Source: Cristatella mucedo (Eukaryota; Bryozoa; Phylactolaemata; Cristatellidae). Taken from it: a stretch of DNA of 64,000 nucleotides. Below are positions 22,673 to 34,711 of this stretch, in pieces (position 1 is the stretch's first letter; every line of letters begins with the position of its first letter). Below the pieces are notes generated by a model. The model saw nothing but the letters and a program-made list of their open reading frames with translations. It did not search any database and had not been told where the DNA came from. The position numbers and the translations under genes are program-made. The stretch lies in the NCBI GenBank assembly GCA_009760855.2, contig WPIO01000029.1, positions 3,503,501-3,567,500 of the forward strand, given 5' to 3'.

Positions 22673-22900
22673 CGTTACGGCATCCCCTAACTTAAATATG
22701 TTTGAAAGGAAGTCAAACTCCTCATGTTCCTCACAGCATTTGCTCGGTCTCAATGAATTGTTCTTCCTTTGCTTGTGCTTCCTGACAGTAAAGCATGTTG
22801 TCACTAACCAATTGACTTTCTTCGTTTCTAGCATATGCTAAGCACCTAGAAAGAGATTTAGTCATCACCTGGCTTCGTTCAAATATTTTGTTATTACTAA
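22673..22900 (+). repeat. LINE family 1, 3' portion after the insertion
   Basis: ACGGCATCCCCTAACTTAAA TATGTTTGAAAGG (usually [10 protein letters not shown]), then the 3' UTR CTTCCTGACAGTAAAGCATG TTGTCACTAACCAATTGACT and the tail region TAAGCACCTAGAAAGAGATT with TTATTACTAAT. Confidence 0.8.
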
Positions 22901-23028
22901 TATAATTAAAATCTGCACAGACCAGCTCTTCAGTTCATCTATGACCTTGCTATTTGTGCGTTAGTCTTAGCTCTTAAAGCACTTTGAGGGAGCTGACGAA
23001 AGTCCAGCCTCCCGGAAGTCTCTTTTAA

Positions 23029-23631
23029 GGGGGAAAGTCAAGAAAATACCTATGCCATTTGTCCGACAATTGAATATGTGTTTATGGTACCTTTCGAAAG
23101 ACATTTTTTGATTTCGGTTTGATACAATTGGTTCTATATGTCCACGATTACGGAACATAAATCTCCAGGACGTTTGATGACGTATGCAGCTTAATGTATC
23201 AAACCGAAATCAAAAAGCTTAGAGACTAGGCCAAAAAAAGCAGAGCTGAGCTCGCATTTCAAATTTCATTCCGATACGCGAAATATTAGTTGAGTTATTT
23301 AATTTGCAAAGCACCAACCAACCCTGAAAATGAAGCTGTAAAAAGTCACAATACGCACCTCAACAAGCTCCGAGCATATACCGCGATCTACCAAGATTCA
23401 ACAAGTTGGGATACAAGTCGCATATGATGCAGAGATCGGTAAATTTGTTTGTAGATTTGTTGCTTCTGGTTTGCATCCGGGTTAGACGTGGTTGGCATAG
23501 CTGATTTTTCTTTCACGTGGAAGTCGTCAGAACTTCCAATCCCAGTTCTAACATATTTGCCTTTCAAAAAGTACCAAAAACACATTTGATTGTCGGACAA
23601 ATTTTATTGGTATTTTCTTTACATCCCCCCC
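23029..23631. mobile_element. Non-autonomous inverted-repeat DNA element flanked by TTAA (MITE-like)
   Basis: The first ~72 bp (GGGGG..., with AAGAAAATACC, TTTGTCCGACAAT, TGTGTTT and GGTAC-TTT) and the reverse complement of the last ~72 bp align at roughly 80% identity by eye. TTAA sits directly outside both ends (23025-23028, 23632-23635), as expected for a TTAA target duplication. No transposase frame is present. Inside, a 22-bp inverted repeat (TTTTTTGATTTCGGTTTGAT at about 23104, with its complement at about 23196) forms a second stem. TTAA targeting suggests a piggyBac-type mobiliser, but the G-run terminus is unusual for that group. Confidence 0.75.
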
Positions 23632-24099
23632 TTAAAGGCTAAAAGAAAATTCCTTCCTCCTTACGAGAGCATAGAGCTCTAGGGGGCGCCGCATGGTAGG
23701 CTCCTTGTACCAAAAATACCGCCTTTGCAACTATTAAGAATACTTCTCCCTTTGCCATTATAAAAAATCGGATTGCCGCCATTTACACTCCTAAGAACCG
23801 CACTGCAGGTGCGAAGCCCGATCCAACTCTCCAATCATTCTCCAAGTCTGGCCGCCTTTACCGAATTTCCGTAAAGAGGCTAAAAACCCTAATACAGAAA
23901 TAGCGTTCATTTGGGCCTACTGTTTTACTTACGCGTTCCTCGCTAGATCAGCAAGGAACGGAATCAGCTGAATCTTAGCCCGCTTAAGCCAAAGGTCTGT
24001 ACCTGGTGGATCGTCACCCTCAAAAACCTATGGGGCCGATAGTCTTTGGGAAAAGGTAAATTTTCTACCAATCATTTAGCCGGATGATTCAACCAGCCC

Positions 24100-25450
24100 C
24101 TCAACTCTCTCGGCGACGACCCCTACGACTGCACACGGATCCTCGTAAATAACCGCTGCAGGATTAGCCCCGCGAGCAGGCAGCTCGTCCTCAATCGCCT
24201 GATCGGCTGGGGGGGGGGGGCAGGGGGTGGCTCAGCGAACGGCTCAGGCTGGTTGCTCCTCCCACCGCGATCCGGCGACCTCTCCCGGTGACACCGTCTA
24301 TTGGGACTGTCAGCCAGGATTAATTGTCGTCGATCTACCGTGTCTAAGCGCACAGCTTGCGGCGCGCCTACCTGCATGTTTTGGCTAGGCGTCAGTCCAG
24401 GGAAAGGCGAACGCGGACCGCGAAAGCTGTCTGAACAGCAGGCTGTTCAGCCATTCCGCTAGCGCACGTTCTCTCAAAGCATCCGTCCCAGCCGACGAGC
24501 GACGCGCCGCCAGTTTGTTTCGCCACGCAAGGAGCAGGGGGAAGCACGACTCTCTTCGCCCCTCGAACACATCGGAGTTCCCGCGACTTCACACACTCAA
24601 AACACTAGCAGCACTTCCTGATCGCATACCACATCGAGTGACGGCGTACCACGATCGGGGGTGAGGGGGAGGGGCAGTGCCATCATTTAAACGAAACCGC
24701 ACGAGCCGTAAGCGCTTTCAATCTATTCGTGTGAGCTATTCATTTGCACTTATTCTTTAAAGAAGGAATGGTGGCCTGATCCGTATGCAAGACTGATTCT
24801 ACCCATCGAAGGAGCGCCAACCAAAAGCTACTCCAAGCCGTCGGATTTTTTTTGTAGATCGCTTACTGGAAGACCCCGAAGCTCTGCACCGAAAAAGCCC
24901 AGCCCGGTAGCCTATACAGAGACCGGTGTAACTTCGCTCATTCCGAGAGCCCGGAGATGCACCCTGAAGGCGCCCTTCCTGGCAGCACCGCAGGTAGCCC
25001 CGTCTAGAAAAAGGCGGCATGCTCGTGTTGTAGAGGCTTTTCAGCTCCTGTAAAAGGGGGAGATGGCTTGAGCGGCTGCATTAGTCCCGCCCCCTTCAGC
25101 CAGACCGGCGAGGACGGCTTTGGCTCCCCTCGTCCGTAGTCCGAACGCGGCGGGTCGCGCAGAAAACGCTGCTCTCGACGGTAGGCAACAAGTAAGAATG
25201 CTCCAAAATCTCACGCTGGCAGCCACATTCACTCACAATCTGCACATCGGCACGCCGGCACCGGGCTTAGAAGTCACGACTGGCCAATTGGTTCGGCTAT
25301 AGGACTCGCACCCACGACTCGGGTCGCGGAGTTCGGGCACTTCGCCCCTTCCATGCATGCTCCTCATTCGCCGACCGCGAAACGACCCAACAGCCAACAA
25401 CGACTGGCTCAGCATGTAAGGACGCTAGCGCGGCGTGATTCCCCGGGTAT
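24100..25450. other. GC-rich block, no gene recognised
   Basis: Clearly more GC- and CpG-rich than its surroundings, with G runs at 24209-24220 and 24658-24680. Short open frames exist on both strands (e.g. minus 24123-24377, 24385-24592, 24799-25020), but none shows a known domain. On the minus strand around 25270-25330 there is a tRNA-like piece (GGGTGCGAGTCC). It could be an old retroelement, or a CpG-rich region upstream of IFT20 (start at 25954). Confidence 0.4.
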
Positions 25451-25614
25451 TATTATCGCGCGGCACGATTTGCCGGCGTGCGGCAAGGCTACATAAAAAC
25501 TGACATGGGGTGTACGTCGGAGGGTTTATTTTGAACCCTGGCTATAGAGCAGCAGACGACAAGGCTCCTTGAGGAAAGTTTGGGAATCCTTAGAAATAAA
25601 TGGATATTTATATA

Positions 25615-25648
25615 CAGAGAGAAAGAGAAGAGAGAGAGAGAGACAGCG
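25615..25648. repeat. Short GA-rich simple repeat
   Basis: AGAGAGAAAGAGAAGAGAGA then GAGAGAGACAG, about 320 bp upstream of the IFT20 start codon. Confidence 0.8.
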
Positions 25649-25953
25649 AGGGGTCACGAAATGACAGCCACAGTGGGTCACCGAGCATGAGGGAGGCAGT
25701 GACGTTGTGGTAGCTGGATACCGCAGACGCCACTCCCCTCCCCCTCGTTAGCGTTCACTTGGAGATAACTCGTATCACGATAGTATAGCTGCAAATATCA
25801 GCATGAGCGGTGTATAACCAAGTATTACTAAGAGATACATTTCAATAATTAATAAAATAATATAATATATTTATAGTAATTGTGAGCTCCAATACACATG
25901 TAAGGTGTGAACACGGATGAGGATCCCGTTGACTGCATTCCTTAGTGACGAAG

Positions 25954-28532
25954 ATGGCCGACGAAGCTTTGTCAAAGGCAGGGCTTTACTTCGACGAATT
26001 GAATAAAATACGAGTTTTAGAGCCACAGGTGTACCAAGAGACTAGCGAACTTAAGGAGGAGTGTAAAGAATTTGTTGAAAGTGAGTTCATTCTCTATGTA
26101 GTGCTGTTACTGCGTGGCGACTGCTTCCCGAGCGCTGTACCTAAAAGTCAACGGTTCGGCTGCTCAGCCGACGTTCTTGCTATTGGTAGCGAATGCCTGA
26201 GACTAAGACTGCAGACGCCTAGTGAATATTCAGAATTTTGAGAGCATTCATTGATTCTTGCACAATCAGTCAGTCAAAGATCGTACAAAGTAGCTATCTG
26301 GGATTATATCAGGCTCCTTTACTGGCCGACGTGGAGAGTACTGTAGCTAATTGGGCTGAAGCTGCTTGTAAGCTCAGTGCAGCTGCAGGTGAACGGAAAA
26401 ATATTTCAATATTTGGACTCCTGCTTCTAGCGCAAACAATTCTTGCTTTTATTTCTTGCTTGATCTACCTCTCTCTCCACCCGTATGAGCAAATTACTGC
26501 TTATCGCCTAAAGCCGAAGGTGCGAGATCATTCAGTGTTAGGTTGTCAACAAGGCACTGCAGGTCTTCGCCATCGGTCGTATCTGACTTGGTATAGCACA
26601 ATTATATTATTCATTAAAGGGTTTGGACACTCGTGGGATGCATGCTCCAGACTTGTCTGAGTGGAACATAATCAAACTAATCTAACGTCTTACTTCTGCA
26701 TAATGAATCTACTTATCTTACGAGAACAAGAATAAAAGGTGTGTATATGTATGCTCAAATTTTGAGAACCCTATTGTCATAATTTTTAGTCATACTTTTC
26801 TCTGTGGATAGGTGACGTACCTAGTTAGGTATTACAGTAGTAAAATAGTGTAGCCATGTGGCCATGGAGATTACAGCTGGTAGCTCGTGAGTCTGACCAT
26901 GATGAATTTTCTCATTTGAGTCTGCTTTAATTCGAGTTTTTAAATATGCCTATGCTATCAATGAAGTGAAAACATTTAAATTGAGTGTGTTAAATAACTG
27001 CTGACTTTACAGCCATAAGCTGTTAGCTTGTAGAGGGTAAACATTGAGGAGGTCAAGCATATTCCATCGCTTGTGAGGAGAGAATCGGTGATGGTGAGGC
27101 AGATGGACATAACAATGAGATAATATTGACATGCTGCATACAGTATGTCTAAATGGTTATTCATGAGAGATAGAAATTACTCGATTTAAGTGCAGCATGG
27201 AAAGTGGCTGTTGGATGCCATTTACATTTCAATCACAAGTTGAAATAACTGAAATTTCTTAGGCTATGCCAGTGTAGCTATTGCCACACACTACGAACTT
27301 TGCTTATTTGCAGAGACAACCGGCTTTCAGAAAATTGTGAATTCATTTATATCCATGGTCGATGAACTTTCAAAAGAAGTGGAAAAAGAAAAGATCAAAG
27401 TATGTTTCATGAGCAGCTAAATATCGCAGAGTATTGCATCATCGTAAGGATATATGTATTATAATTGTAAGGTATTCATACAAGAGTAGTCGGTAATTAC
27501 ATTTCATAGGGGCGTCTCACTTGGTCTTAATATCTCCATTTAGACTGTGATCTCATTTGTGCCTATGTGTTACACTATGAATGTGTATATGCCATGTTGC
27601 TAGGTGTATATGCCGTACACACACACGCATGCTTGCACAAACACACACACATACAACGCACACTCATATCGTTGGGGTTTGCGTAAGGGTTGAGCTGCTC
27701 CTGTATTAACCATTTCATTAAGTACACAGTAAGCTCTGTTTGAATTGCAGAAGTGAAGCTGACTAGATCTTTATTGCACCAGGGTACTTTACCATGCCCA
27801 AAACAATTCTGACGTATCTATTGGATGGCTTTAGCTTATGGATCCTCCCTCGTGTGTACTCTTTCGAGTAAGGTTTTATATGACTACTGAAGGAATAGAT
27901 AAGCCAAGAACACAGTAAAAATATAAGTAAAAGTGAAAGTCGTTCAACATACTCATTTATATAGCAGTAGAAGAGCCTTCGTGGCTTTTACCCTACTTGC
28001 ATCAGGTAGCAGAGAATTACCAGCTGTAAGACTTGAACCCATGATCTTTGTCGTGAAATGCAAGCACTGTACCCTTAGGTCAAGTCATAGGTTGAGATTT
28101 TCTCAGGCGTCTTTGCACCAGTGCTTCATTGAGGCTAATCTCAGCTAGCAATCTGCCCTTATTTTGGTGCTTATGGTTGTTTCCACATTATGGCTTTCCA
28201 CCTTTGATCCACGTCCATTATCCTGCATGTAGGCTATTGGTTGTCGAAACATGCTCAAGTCGATGGCCAAGCAGCGCGAAGCACAGCAGCAACAGCTGCA
28301 AGCACTGATTGCTGAGAAGAAGATGCAGGCCGAGAGGTAGGTGCAAGCTCGGCTGCAACTTGAAGTCATCACTATTGCTTATAGTATGTGATGCTGCTGT
28401 TGCTCTTTCTCTCGAGCTGATTGTGAGTTTTTACATCTTTGCTATTTCAGATTGCGAATACAGTATGAGTCACTCATGAAAGTTGAAGCAGAGCAAAACG
28501 AATTCATTGAGCAATTCATCTTGCATAAGTAG
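25954..28532 (+). CDS. IFT20: Intraflagellar transport protein 20 (IFT20), 4 exons
   Basis: Exons 25954-26080, 27314-27399, 28233-28336 and 28451-28532 splice with GT-AG junctions (phases 1, 0, 2) into 132 codons plus TAG, the same length as human IFT20. The ATG has A at -3 and G at +4. Diagnostic stretches are [20 protein letters not shown] in exon 1, [20 protein letters not shown] in exon 2, [20 protein letters not shown] in exon 3 and [17 protein letters not shown] at the C terminus. The protein is almost wholly helical and coiled-coil by composition. By family knowledge IFT20 is a small subunit of the IFT-B complex, found on the Golgi and in cilia, where it helps sort ciliary membrane cargo and pairs with other coiled-coil IFT-B proteins. 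Its presence indicates a ciliated or flagellated organism. No neighbour shares this role. A GC-rich block ends about 500 bp upstream. Confidence 0.96.
27957..28093 (-). repeat. tRNA-derived SINE, family 1, in IFT20 intron 2
   Basis: Inverted, diverged copy: TATAGCAGTAGAAGAGCCTT, CTTGCATCAGGTAGCAGAGA, GACTTGAACCCATGATCTTT (B-box complement). Confidence 0.7.
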
Positions 28533-29599
28533 TGCATCGGGCACTCTATCGCATGAAACATCCGTGCTGAGTGTGCATATCTGCACCCCACTCAAGAACC
28601 TAATGCTCCGAAGGACTACTCAACAGATCACTTCAGAATGTTGCTGCCCACGGTTGATCATCCCAGTATCAGTGCAGGGAACTGTGGGCATGTTGCAAAT
28701 GTCCTCAAGGCAAAACTCCTGTTTCTATCCTGCTTTTTCTGATCGTACATGCATATTGCATGTATTTATGTTTATTTATTGAATAATATACAATTATCTA
28801 CTTCAAATTGCTTTGTCATGTTAAAGTCACGAGGAGTACTTGATTATTAACCAAAAAATTTAGTGCACTCATGGCCTCCTCACCTTGTGTTAGGAAACAG
28901 GTGGCCAACATACTATCGAACTCATTGCTTTGATGGATGTTTGGCTACAAGTAATAGAACCAACAACTGAAAAGCCGACCGAATCATCAGGCAAGATTTT
29001 CTTTGTAACACTTGGTGTCATAGAGACTGATGTCTTCCATTATATGTCGCTTGTTGGTTATAGCCCGAATTCTGTATATGATTTTCCACTCAGTACTATC
29101 TGCTCCATATGACTGATAAGTCAATGGGTAGCTCTGACAAGTATTTTGACCCAGTATAGAGGTAGTGGATCTGGCATGCGATGAGACTATTCGTAGTGGA
29201 TCTCATGACTGTTTTTGGGAGTACCAGCATTCACATGTCGATCTGCATGCTCCATACTTCCGTGTATCCCTAGGGCATGACCAATGCTTCTGCATGTTGC
29301 TCTATCTTCTCAAGAGTAGTCACCTATTTAAGAGATAACCAGTCAACATCATTTTCCTAATGGTAAAGCTTCAGAAGAGCTTCATTAGCAGCGGTGGATG
29401 TGGATGCCCTCTACCACACTATTTCATAGATCCCCGATCAAGTGCATCGAGGCTACCAGGGAATTTAGCAATTTTGAATTACCTTATATAATTTTGGATA
29501 TATTTAAAAAAGTGACTGCTGATTAGCTAACTAGTGCTGACCAATGGGAAGAGAACCTGTGTAATTTACATACATAAATGTGATCCACTTCTGTATTTA
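28533..29599. other. Downstream of IFT20; 3' UTR and unassigned sequence
   Basis: Starts with the IFT20 3' UTR. A TTTATTTATTGAATAATATA stretch near 28763 is the most plausible 3' end region. No further gene seen. Confidence 0.4.
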
Positions 29600-29695
29600 A
29601 AAATAATTAAAAAATTATATTAATACGTAGGACCCTAAGAGAACCAATCTCTATCAAGGCTCTTTACAACTGTGAAACACATCACAACTCTTAAC
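29600..29695 (-). repeat. LINE family 1 tail fragment
   Basis: TTATATTAATACGTAGGACC, CTAAGAGAACCAATCTCTAT, CAAGGCTCTTTACAACTGTG. Confidence 0.65.
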
Positions 29696-30369
29696 AACGT
29701 TGAAAAAAGAATTAATAATCAAGCATTAATAATAACTTGCTCGGCATCATGGTTAGACAAGCATGCAAAGGCAAAAAACATGTCTAGCCAGCATTTAGCT
29801 CAGATAATTCATAATTAATATGCACATTAATATATAAAAAATATTTAAAGGAAAAACTGCAAAAAATATGTATGCAATGGTCTAGAAATATGATCATTAT
29901 GAATGATCTCGAACACGTGTACAGGATGTATGTATACGGCAGACATACATTGGCTATGAATGAATTGTATGTTATGAATAATCTGTTATCATATAGCTGA
30001 TATATGGAATTCAGTTATTATATTTATACATATTTTTCTATTATATTTTTCCTTTTTTCTGCTTACAAGATTTTTTGAGCTAAGAGAGAAGTGCAAGATC
30101 GCTCTCTGCTAGGGCAGTCCTACAAAATAGGTCCGAGGACACTCAGATTTGCCTTCCAAAACAAAGTTGGGTTATCCGTGATTTTTTGTTTGGATATAGG
30201 CCACTTATGGACTAAATTTGGTCATAGTCTGTGTATACATAGTCAGGTCCTTTCTTGGGGGAATATCTCATGTCAGACATTGTAAGAAGAGCCTCGTTTG
30301 AGATCAAATGAGCACTATGCAGATGCTTTCATCAGGAGAAATCTATGCATGATGGCTTTTAGATCTAGA

Positions 30370-31215
30370 CTATAATAATAATAATAATAATTCACTTGAT
30401 AAAGCGCCCTCAGATAACTTAATCTCTCTCTAGGCGCTTTACATTTGCTGTAAAGTGAAATGCAATTGAAAGGTAAGTAAAATCATGCTTGAAAAAACAA
30501 ATGAAATGAATAATATGGTTAGGGGTGACATGCACAGGGTCAGCATGCAAATGTGGTTAGTGGCAGCATGCACAGTGTCAGCACGCATAAGCACATCAAG
30601 GACGAATCACAGGGACCCACTAAATGCTGTCCTAAATAGGTGTGTTTTTAGGTTCCTTTTAAATGTGGTCAGGTCAGGGGATGTTCTGACGCAGGTCGGG
30701 AGAGAGTTCCAGGCTTTGGGAGCATATGAACTAAATGCACGGTCTCCAAAGGATTTAAGGTTTGTATGAGGTATTTCTAGACTGTTGGATTCCGAAAAGC
30801 AGGTGGTACGATGCTTAGCCTGATGGGGTAGTATATCTGACAGATAGGCTGGAGCCATAGAATGAAGGGACCTAAAAGTGAGGGACAAAACCTTGAAGTC
30901 AATCCGTTGCTTGACTGGTAGCCAGTGCAGGTCGGCGAGAAGTGGAGTAATGTGGCAACTGCGCCGCTCACGACAGACAAGCCTAGCTGCAGAGTTTTGC
31001 ACCAGCTGCAATCGCCTGATCGCACATGCTGGTAGGCCAGTGAGCAGTGAGTTGCAGAAGTCGAGACGAGATGTCACGAATGCATGGACCAAGACTTGGT
31101 CTTTTTACTCTTCTGGACAGTCATTGAAGTCGACATCTATTCTGATTTATCCTCAGCTAGTAGTGCCAGCAAGGTTCCTGCCCAAAATAAGCCTACTATT
31201 AGACGTAAGCTTTTC
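30370..31215 (-). pseudogene. LINE family 1, best-preserved RT C-terminal frame
   Basis: On the minus strand an open frame from about 31092 to 30607 encodes [100 protein letters not shown] and [19 protein letters not shown]. The 3' UTR and TTA tail follow (30610 down to 30370: AAAGCGCCTAGAGAGAGATT, GCGCTTTATCAAGTGAATTA). It is 5'-truncated within the RT. Unlike the other family 1 copies the frame is intact, so this is a relatively young insertion. Confidence 0.88.
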
Positions 31216-31309
31216 CCCTGTGTCGCATAGCATCAAGAGTAGGTAGTTACTGAAGCTCACTGCCTGTGGACATTCTTCATTGAGTCACAGTAGAATTATA
31301 TGGCTATTA

Positions 31310-31400
31310 CGTCACTCCCAGAAGTACTGGTTGCCATATTGCCGTGTGATGGAAGAACGGATGGACTTTAAGCTTTAATTAGTTAGGGTAACGAGTAACT
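31310..31400 (+). repeat. Unclassified dispersed repeat, copy 1
   Basis: TCCCAGAAGTACTGGT at 31316 is followed by GCCAT and GGA-GGACTTT-GCTTTAAT, the same order as at 50733-50830. Only two copies are seen. Confidence 0.5.
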
Positions 31401-32684
31401 TTTAATAGTTTATTGAGGTTCTTATGAGCCACCTCTGGGATTGACTTACTCGCCGAAGGCTTCTAGGTCTGCTATCAAGACGTATTTAGAAATATTCCTA
31501 AGATCGCTGTTTGTCACTAAATAACCGTCGTATGTGTCATCGGTATAATATCAGGATATTACAACAAATTGGTGTCCATTGAATGAGTGGATCCCCCTTA
31601 TTGGGTTCGGCAGCAACAGAAATATAGGGGAACCTAAAAAGACAAGGGAGTTAGACTCTTTCTGAGTGCAAAACTGCCTCATTCTCATCAGCTGCTGCCT
31701 CATGCCATCATCCAAGTGGCCAGGAAAGAAAGACCACGGGAATCGACAGTACAAGGGAGACTGGTTGAATTCGAAGGTTGATTTTTATTGTCAAGGTAGT
31801 TGTCTGGTGGCTTGCACGATAACTTACCTACCTCACCAAACGGACGGTGATCGAGCGACCCCAGCACTTCTTACCACCTGTCTCCTCAACACACTGAACA
31901 ATCACCGGTCTTCCTCTGTTCGATACGATTCTTCAAACCGAGCCCGAGGTATGACAAATCAATTGCATTCGCCCTATCATGCTCTGCAGGTTGGCAGATC
32001 TGCTGGTGCCTCGGTAAGGCTGCTTCATTATTTCTACCTACGTGCACTTCCTCCCTGAAATAATATGAAAAGTTAGCCACTGCAGCGGCAGGCTCAGATG
32101 CCAGAGTCAGCAAGACTGTTTCTTCCTCTTACTGTAAGTGCAAAGCAATAATGAGTGAAGCAAAAGGAAGAACGATCGCCTAGTGGAATTGTTTCTCCTT
32201 CAGAGGGCTATAGTAATGGCTTATACAGTCAGAGCCGTCAGCACAGCCATTAGTTCACCCGTGGCCATTTATAGCAGCTTGCCATCGACACGTATTAAGG
32301 TTTTGTCATCAGCATGAGATCACCAGCATTGTGTAAGCCGGCTTTGGAGCATGTACACACTGATGCCGCTCGTCCATGATTGACGGATGACTTGATGGAT
32401 ATGATAACTCTTTTTTTTGCCAACACTAGCCATATGGAGTATACAGACCAATTCCACAGAATCAGCAATGCATTCTAGCACCACCTATTACGATAGTGCT
32501 GGTGCTGCCTACAGACGGTGCAGCTGGCGAGCGAGCATTCAACGTGCAAGAACGAGTATGCACACACAGAGCAAAATGGAGCAACTATTGGTAGGCAATG
32601 CGAAGTTTACCTCAACTCCAGAAGGGCTCTAATGTGCCCACAGGCTTCATGCTATATAAGACTGGCTCTCAAATAATATAGATA
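31401..32684. other. Unassigned stretch between LINE copies
   Basis: No recognisable gene or repeat. Short open frames (e.g. 31666-32058 +) lack family motifs. Confidence 0.4.
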
Positions 32685-33235
32685 ATAATATTATATTAAT
32701 GATATCTATACAGCACTCTAAGAGAACTAGAGGTCTTTCTAGGCACTTTACAAATCTGGAAAGAAAACAAGTCAATTGGTTAGTGCTAATATGCAGTGAA
32801 AGTGCCGGCATGCATAAGTGCACAAAGAAAAATTCAAATGGACCCAGCAAATGCTGTGAGGAATAAGTGCGTTACAGCTTCTTTTAAATTTCAAGTCAGG
32901 GAATGTAGTGACATCATCGGAGTGAGCTCCTGGCTTTGGGAGCAAATGAGCATACAGGCAAGCTCTAAGGTTTGTTAGAGGCCCAGATAAACTAATTGAG
33001 TCAGAAGAGTGTCGTAAGATGCCTGATTAGGAAGTAGTTCTGCTAGGTAGGCTGGAGCAAGAGAATGAAGGGACCTAAACTTGAGTAGTACAACCACGGG
33101 GTTGATACACTCCTTGAGGGAAGCCGGTGCAAGTCAGTGAGAAGCAGTGTACTGTTGCAATTGAGACGTTCATGACAGACAAGCAAAGCTGCCGAATTTT
33201 GGAGCAATTTTGGGTGCCTTATCACAGAGGCCGGA
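32685..33235 (-). repeat. LINE family 1, degenerate copy
   Basis: Starts with ATATTAATGATATCTATACA and CTCTAAGAGAACTAGAGGTC (inverted tail), then the inverted 3' UTR and pieces of the frame [14 protein letters not shown]. Stops are frequent. Confidence 0.75.
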
Positions 33236-33884
33236 AGACGTGCAATTTTGAGGGCAACGTCTTCCTATTTCCGACCGAGTGTTGATAGGGAATGAGTACA
33301 CAGGAACGAGCGACGAACGTTACAGATACAACCAGCTGGTACGACCGGCAAACAAAGAGGTCATTTCATGCGCCGAGTTCTTGATGAGAGTGCGATTGAT
33401 GGTCGAAACTCCTAGAAAACATTAATATACTCGAGCCCTTAGCTCGACGACAGGGTTCCGATATCGCATTACGGCTCACCGTAGCTGCTGCACTAGGTGG
33501 GGTTGCGATGGCCACAACAGACATTTTCTGCACACCCTTCCTCAAGCATGTGGCAAGCAGGATCAACTGGTAAGGCAAACCAGCCCTAGCAGCTGGAATT
33601 GACTAGAACGAAAGCGCTCGATCCACTGACTGTAAATAGTAAACTGGCGGCGCGATTGTGATGCTGGTAGTCCTATAGAGCAGAATTAAGTTGCTATGTT
33701 GCATCGTAGAAGCGAGGAGTCGCTTAGCGCATCTCTGCGGGTCAGGCGAGGCAGTGGCCAAAAAGCCCAAGCTTTCTGCATACTCGCCCGCGTCTGCTTC
33801 ATACAATCTAAATCCAGCGCGAAGCTGGGTTTTCCACGACGAAGGATTACGAAGTGCGTGCCGCAGCCAGTCAGAGCTGTCCGT

Positions 33885-34040
33885 GCCGAGCCGATTTGGC
33901 CCAGTGGTTAAGGTGCTCGTCCCAATCAAGGTGTGACCGAGGTTGTGGGCTCGAGCCTTGTGGCACATGTGAAGCGCCTGAATAGAGATTCAAGTTCTCT
34001 TAGGGGGCTATACATACAAATGAGTTATATAATTAATTAT
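33885..34040 (+). repeat. tRNA-derived SINE, family 2
   Basis: GAGCCGATTTGGCCCAGTGG TTAAGGTGCTCGTCCCAATC, then GTTGTGGGCTCGAGCCTTGT, GGCACATGTGAAGCGCCTGA, ATAGAGATTCAAGTTCTCTT, AGGGGGCTATACATACAAAT. It lies about 670 bp upstream of the PES1 start codon. Confidence 0.88.
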
Positions 34041-34711
34041 AGTTGTGAAAACTAGTTTACTGATGAGACAGCCACACGATCGCGGCCAACAAACTCCACC
34101 GGCAACGCGAGTTAAGCAAGTCAAGTGATAAATTATATCACCACATCATCGGAGTTTACTTCACCGCCTTTAAGGCACGCCAGGATGCAAATAACACTCC
34201 TACAAGCTGCTTAGTCCCGGGTCCCTTATGCATTTCAAGTGAAAGGGTTCCTTGGAAAATGCAGCGGCGCTGCCAGGCGTTAAATAGCTAGCTCAACGGC
34301 GAGCAACCCAACGTTTCCCAGCTTCAACGCTGTCCCAATTCGACCTCCTGACGGGTTACTATACTAGCTATGTCACGTATATATGCTAAAAACAAAGCAC
34401 AAACGATGGGACCGCAGGGGCGCAACGGGCGAACGGCTACCGGAAGCTGCCGTAGCAAAGGTATACTGTTTGTACCTACGTAATGCTTGTGGTCGGTCAC
34501 TTAACTTCTGAAAATATATTCCACTACAGCTTGATAAAATTATAAAAATATATCTCTAATAAAGTTAGTATAGATTAGATTGAAAATAGTTCTAAATTCG
34601 TACTCAACACGTGTACCGTGCGACCTTCAAGCGTGTGCAGCAGGTCACATCCGCCGTGAGCGGAGCACGTTGGTTCGTCGTTGACTGGGTCGTTTGTCCC
34701 GATTCTTATAA

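Noticed and set aside
30370-31215. Intact-looking LINE frame as a functional reverse transcriptase gene
   Set aside because: It covers only the C-terminal part after the catalytic palm; endonuclease and RT active site are missing.
33603-33968. 121-codon minus-strand frame near PES1 as a divergent gene
   Set aside because: It overlaps a SINE at its 5' end and has no recognisable domain or splice signals.
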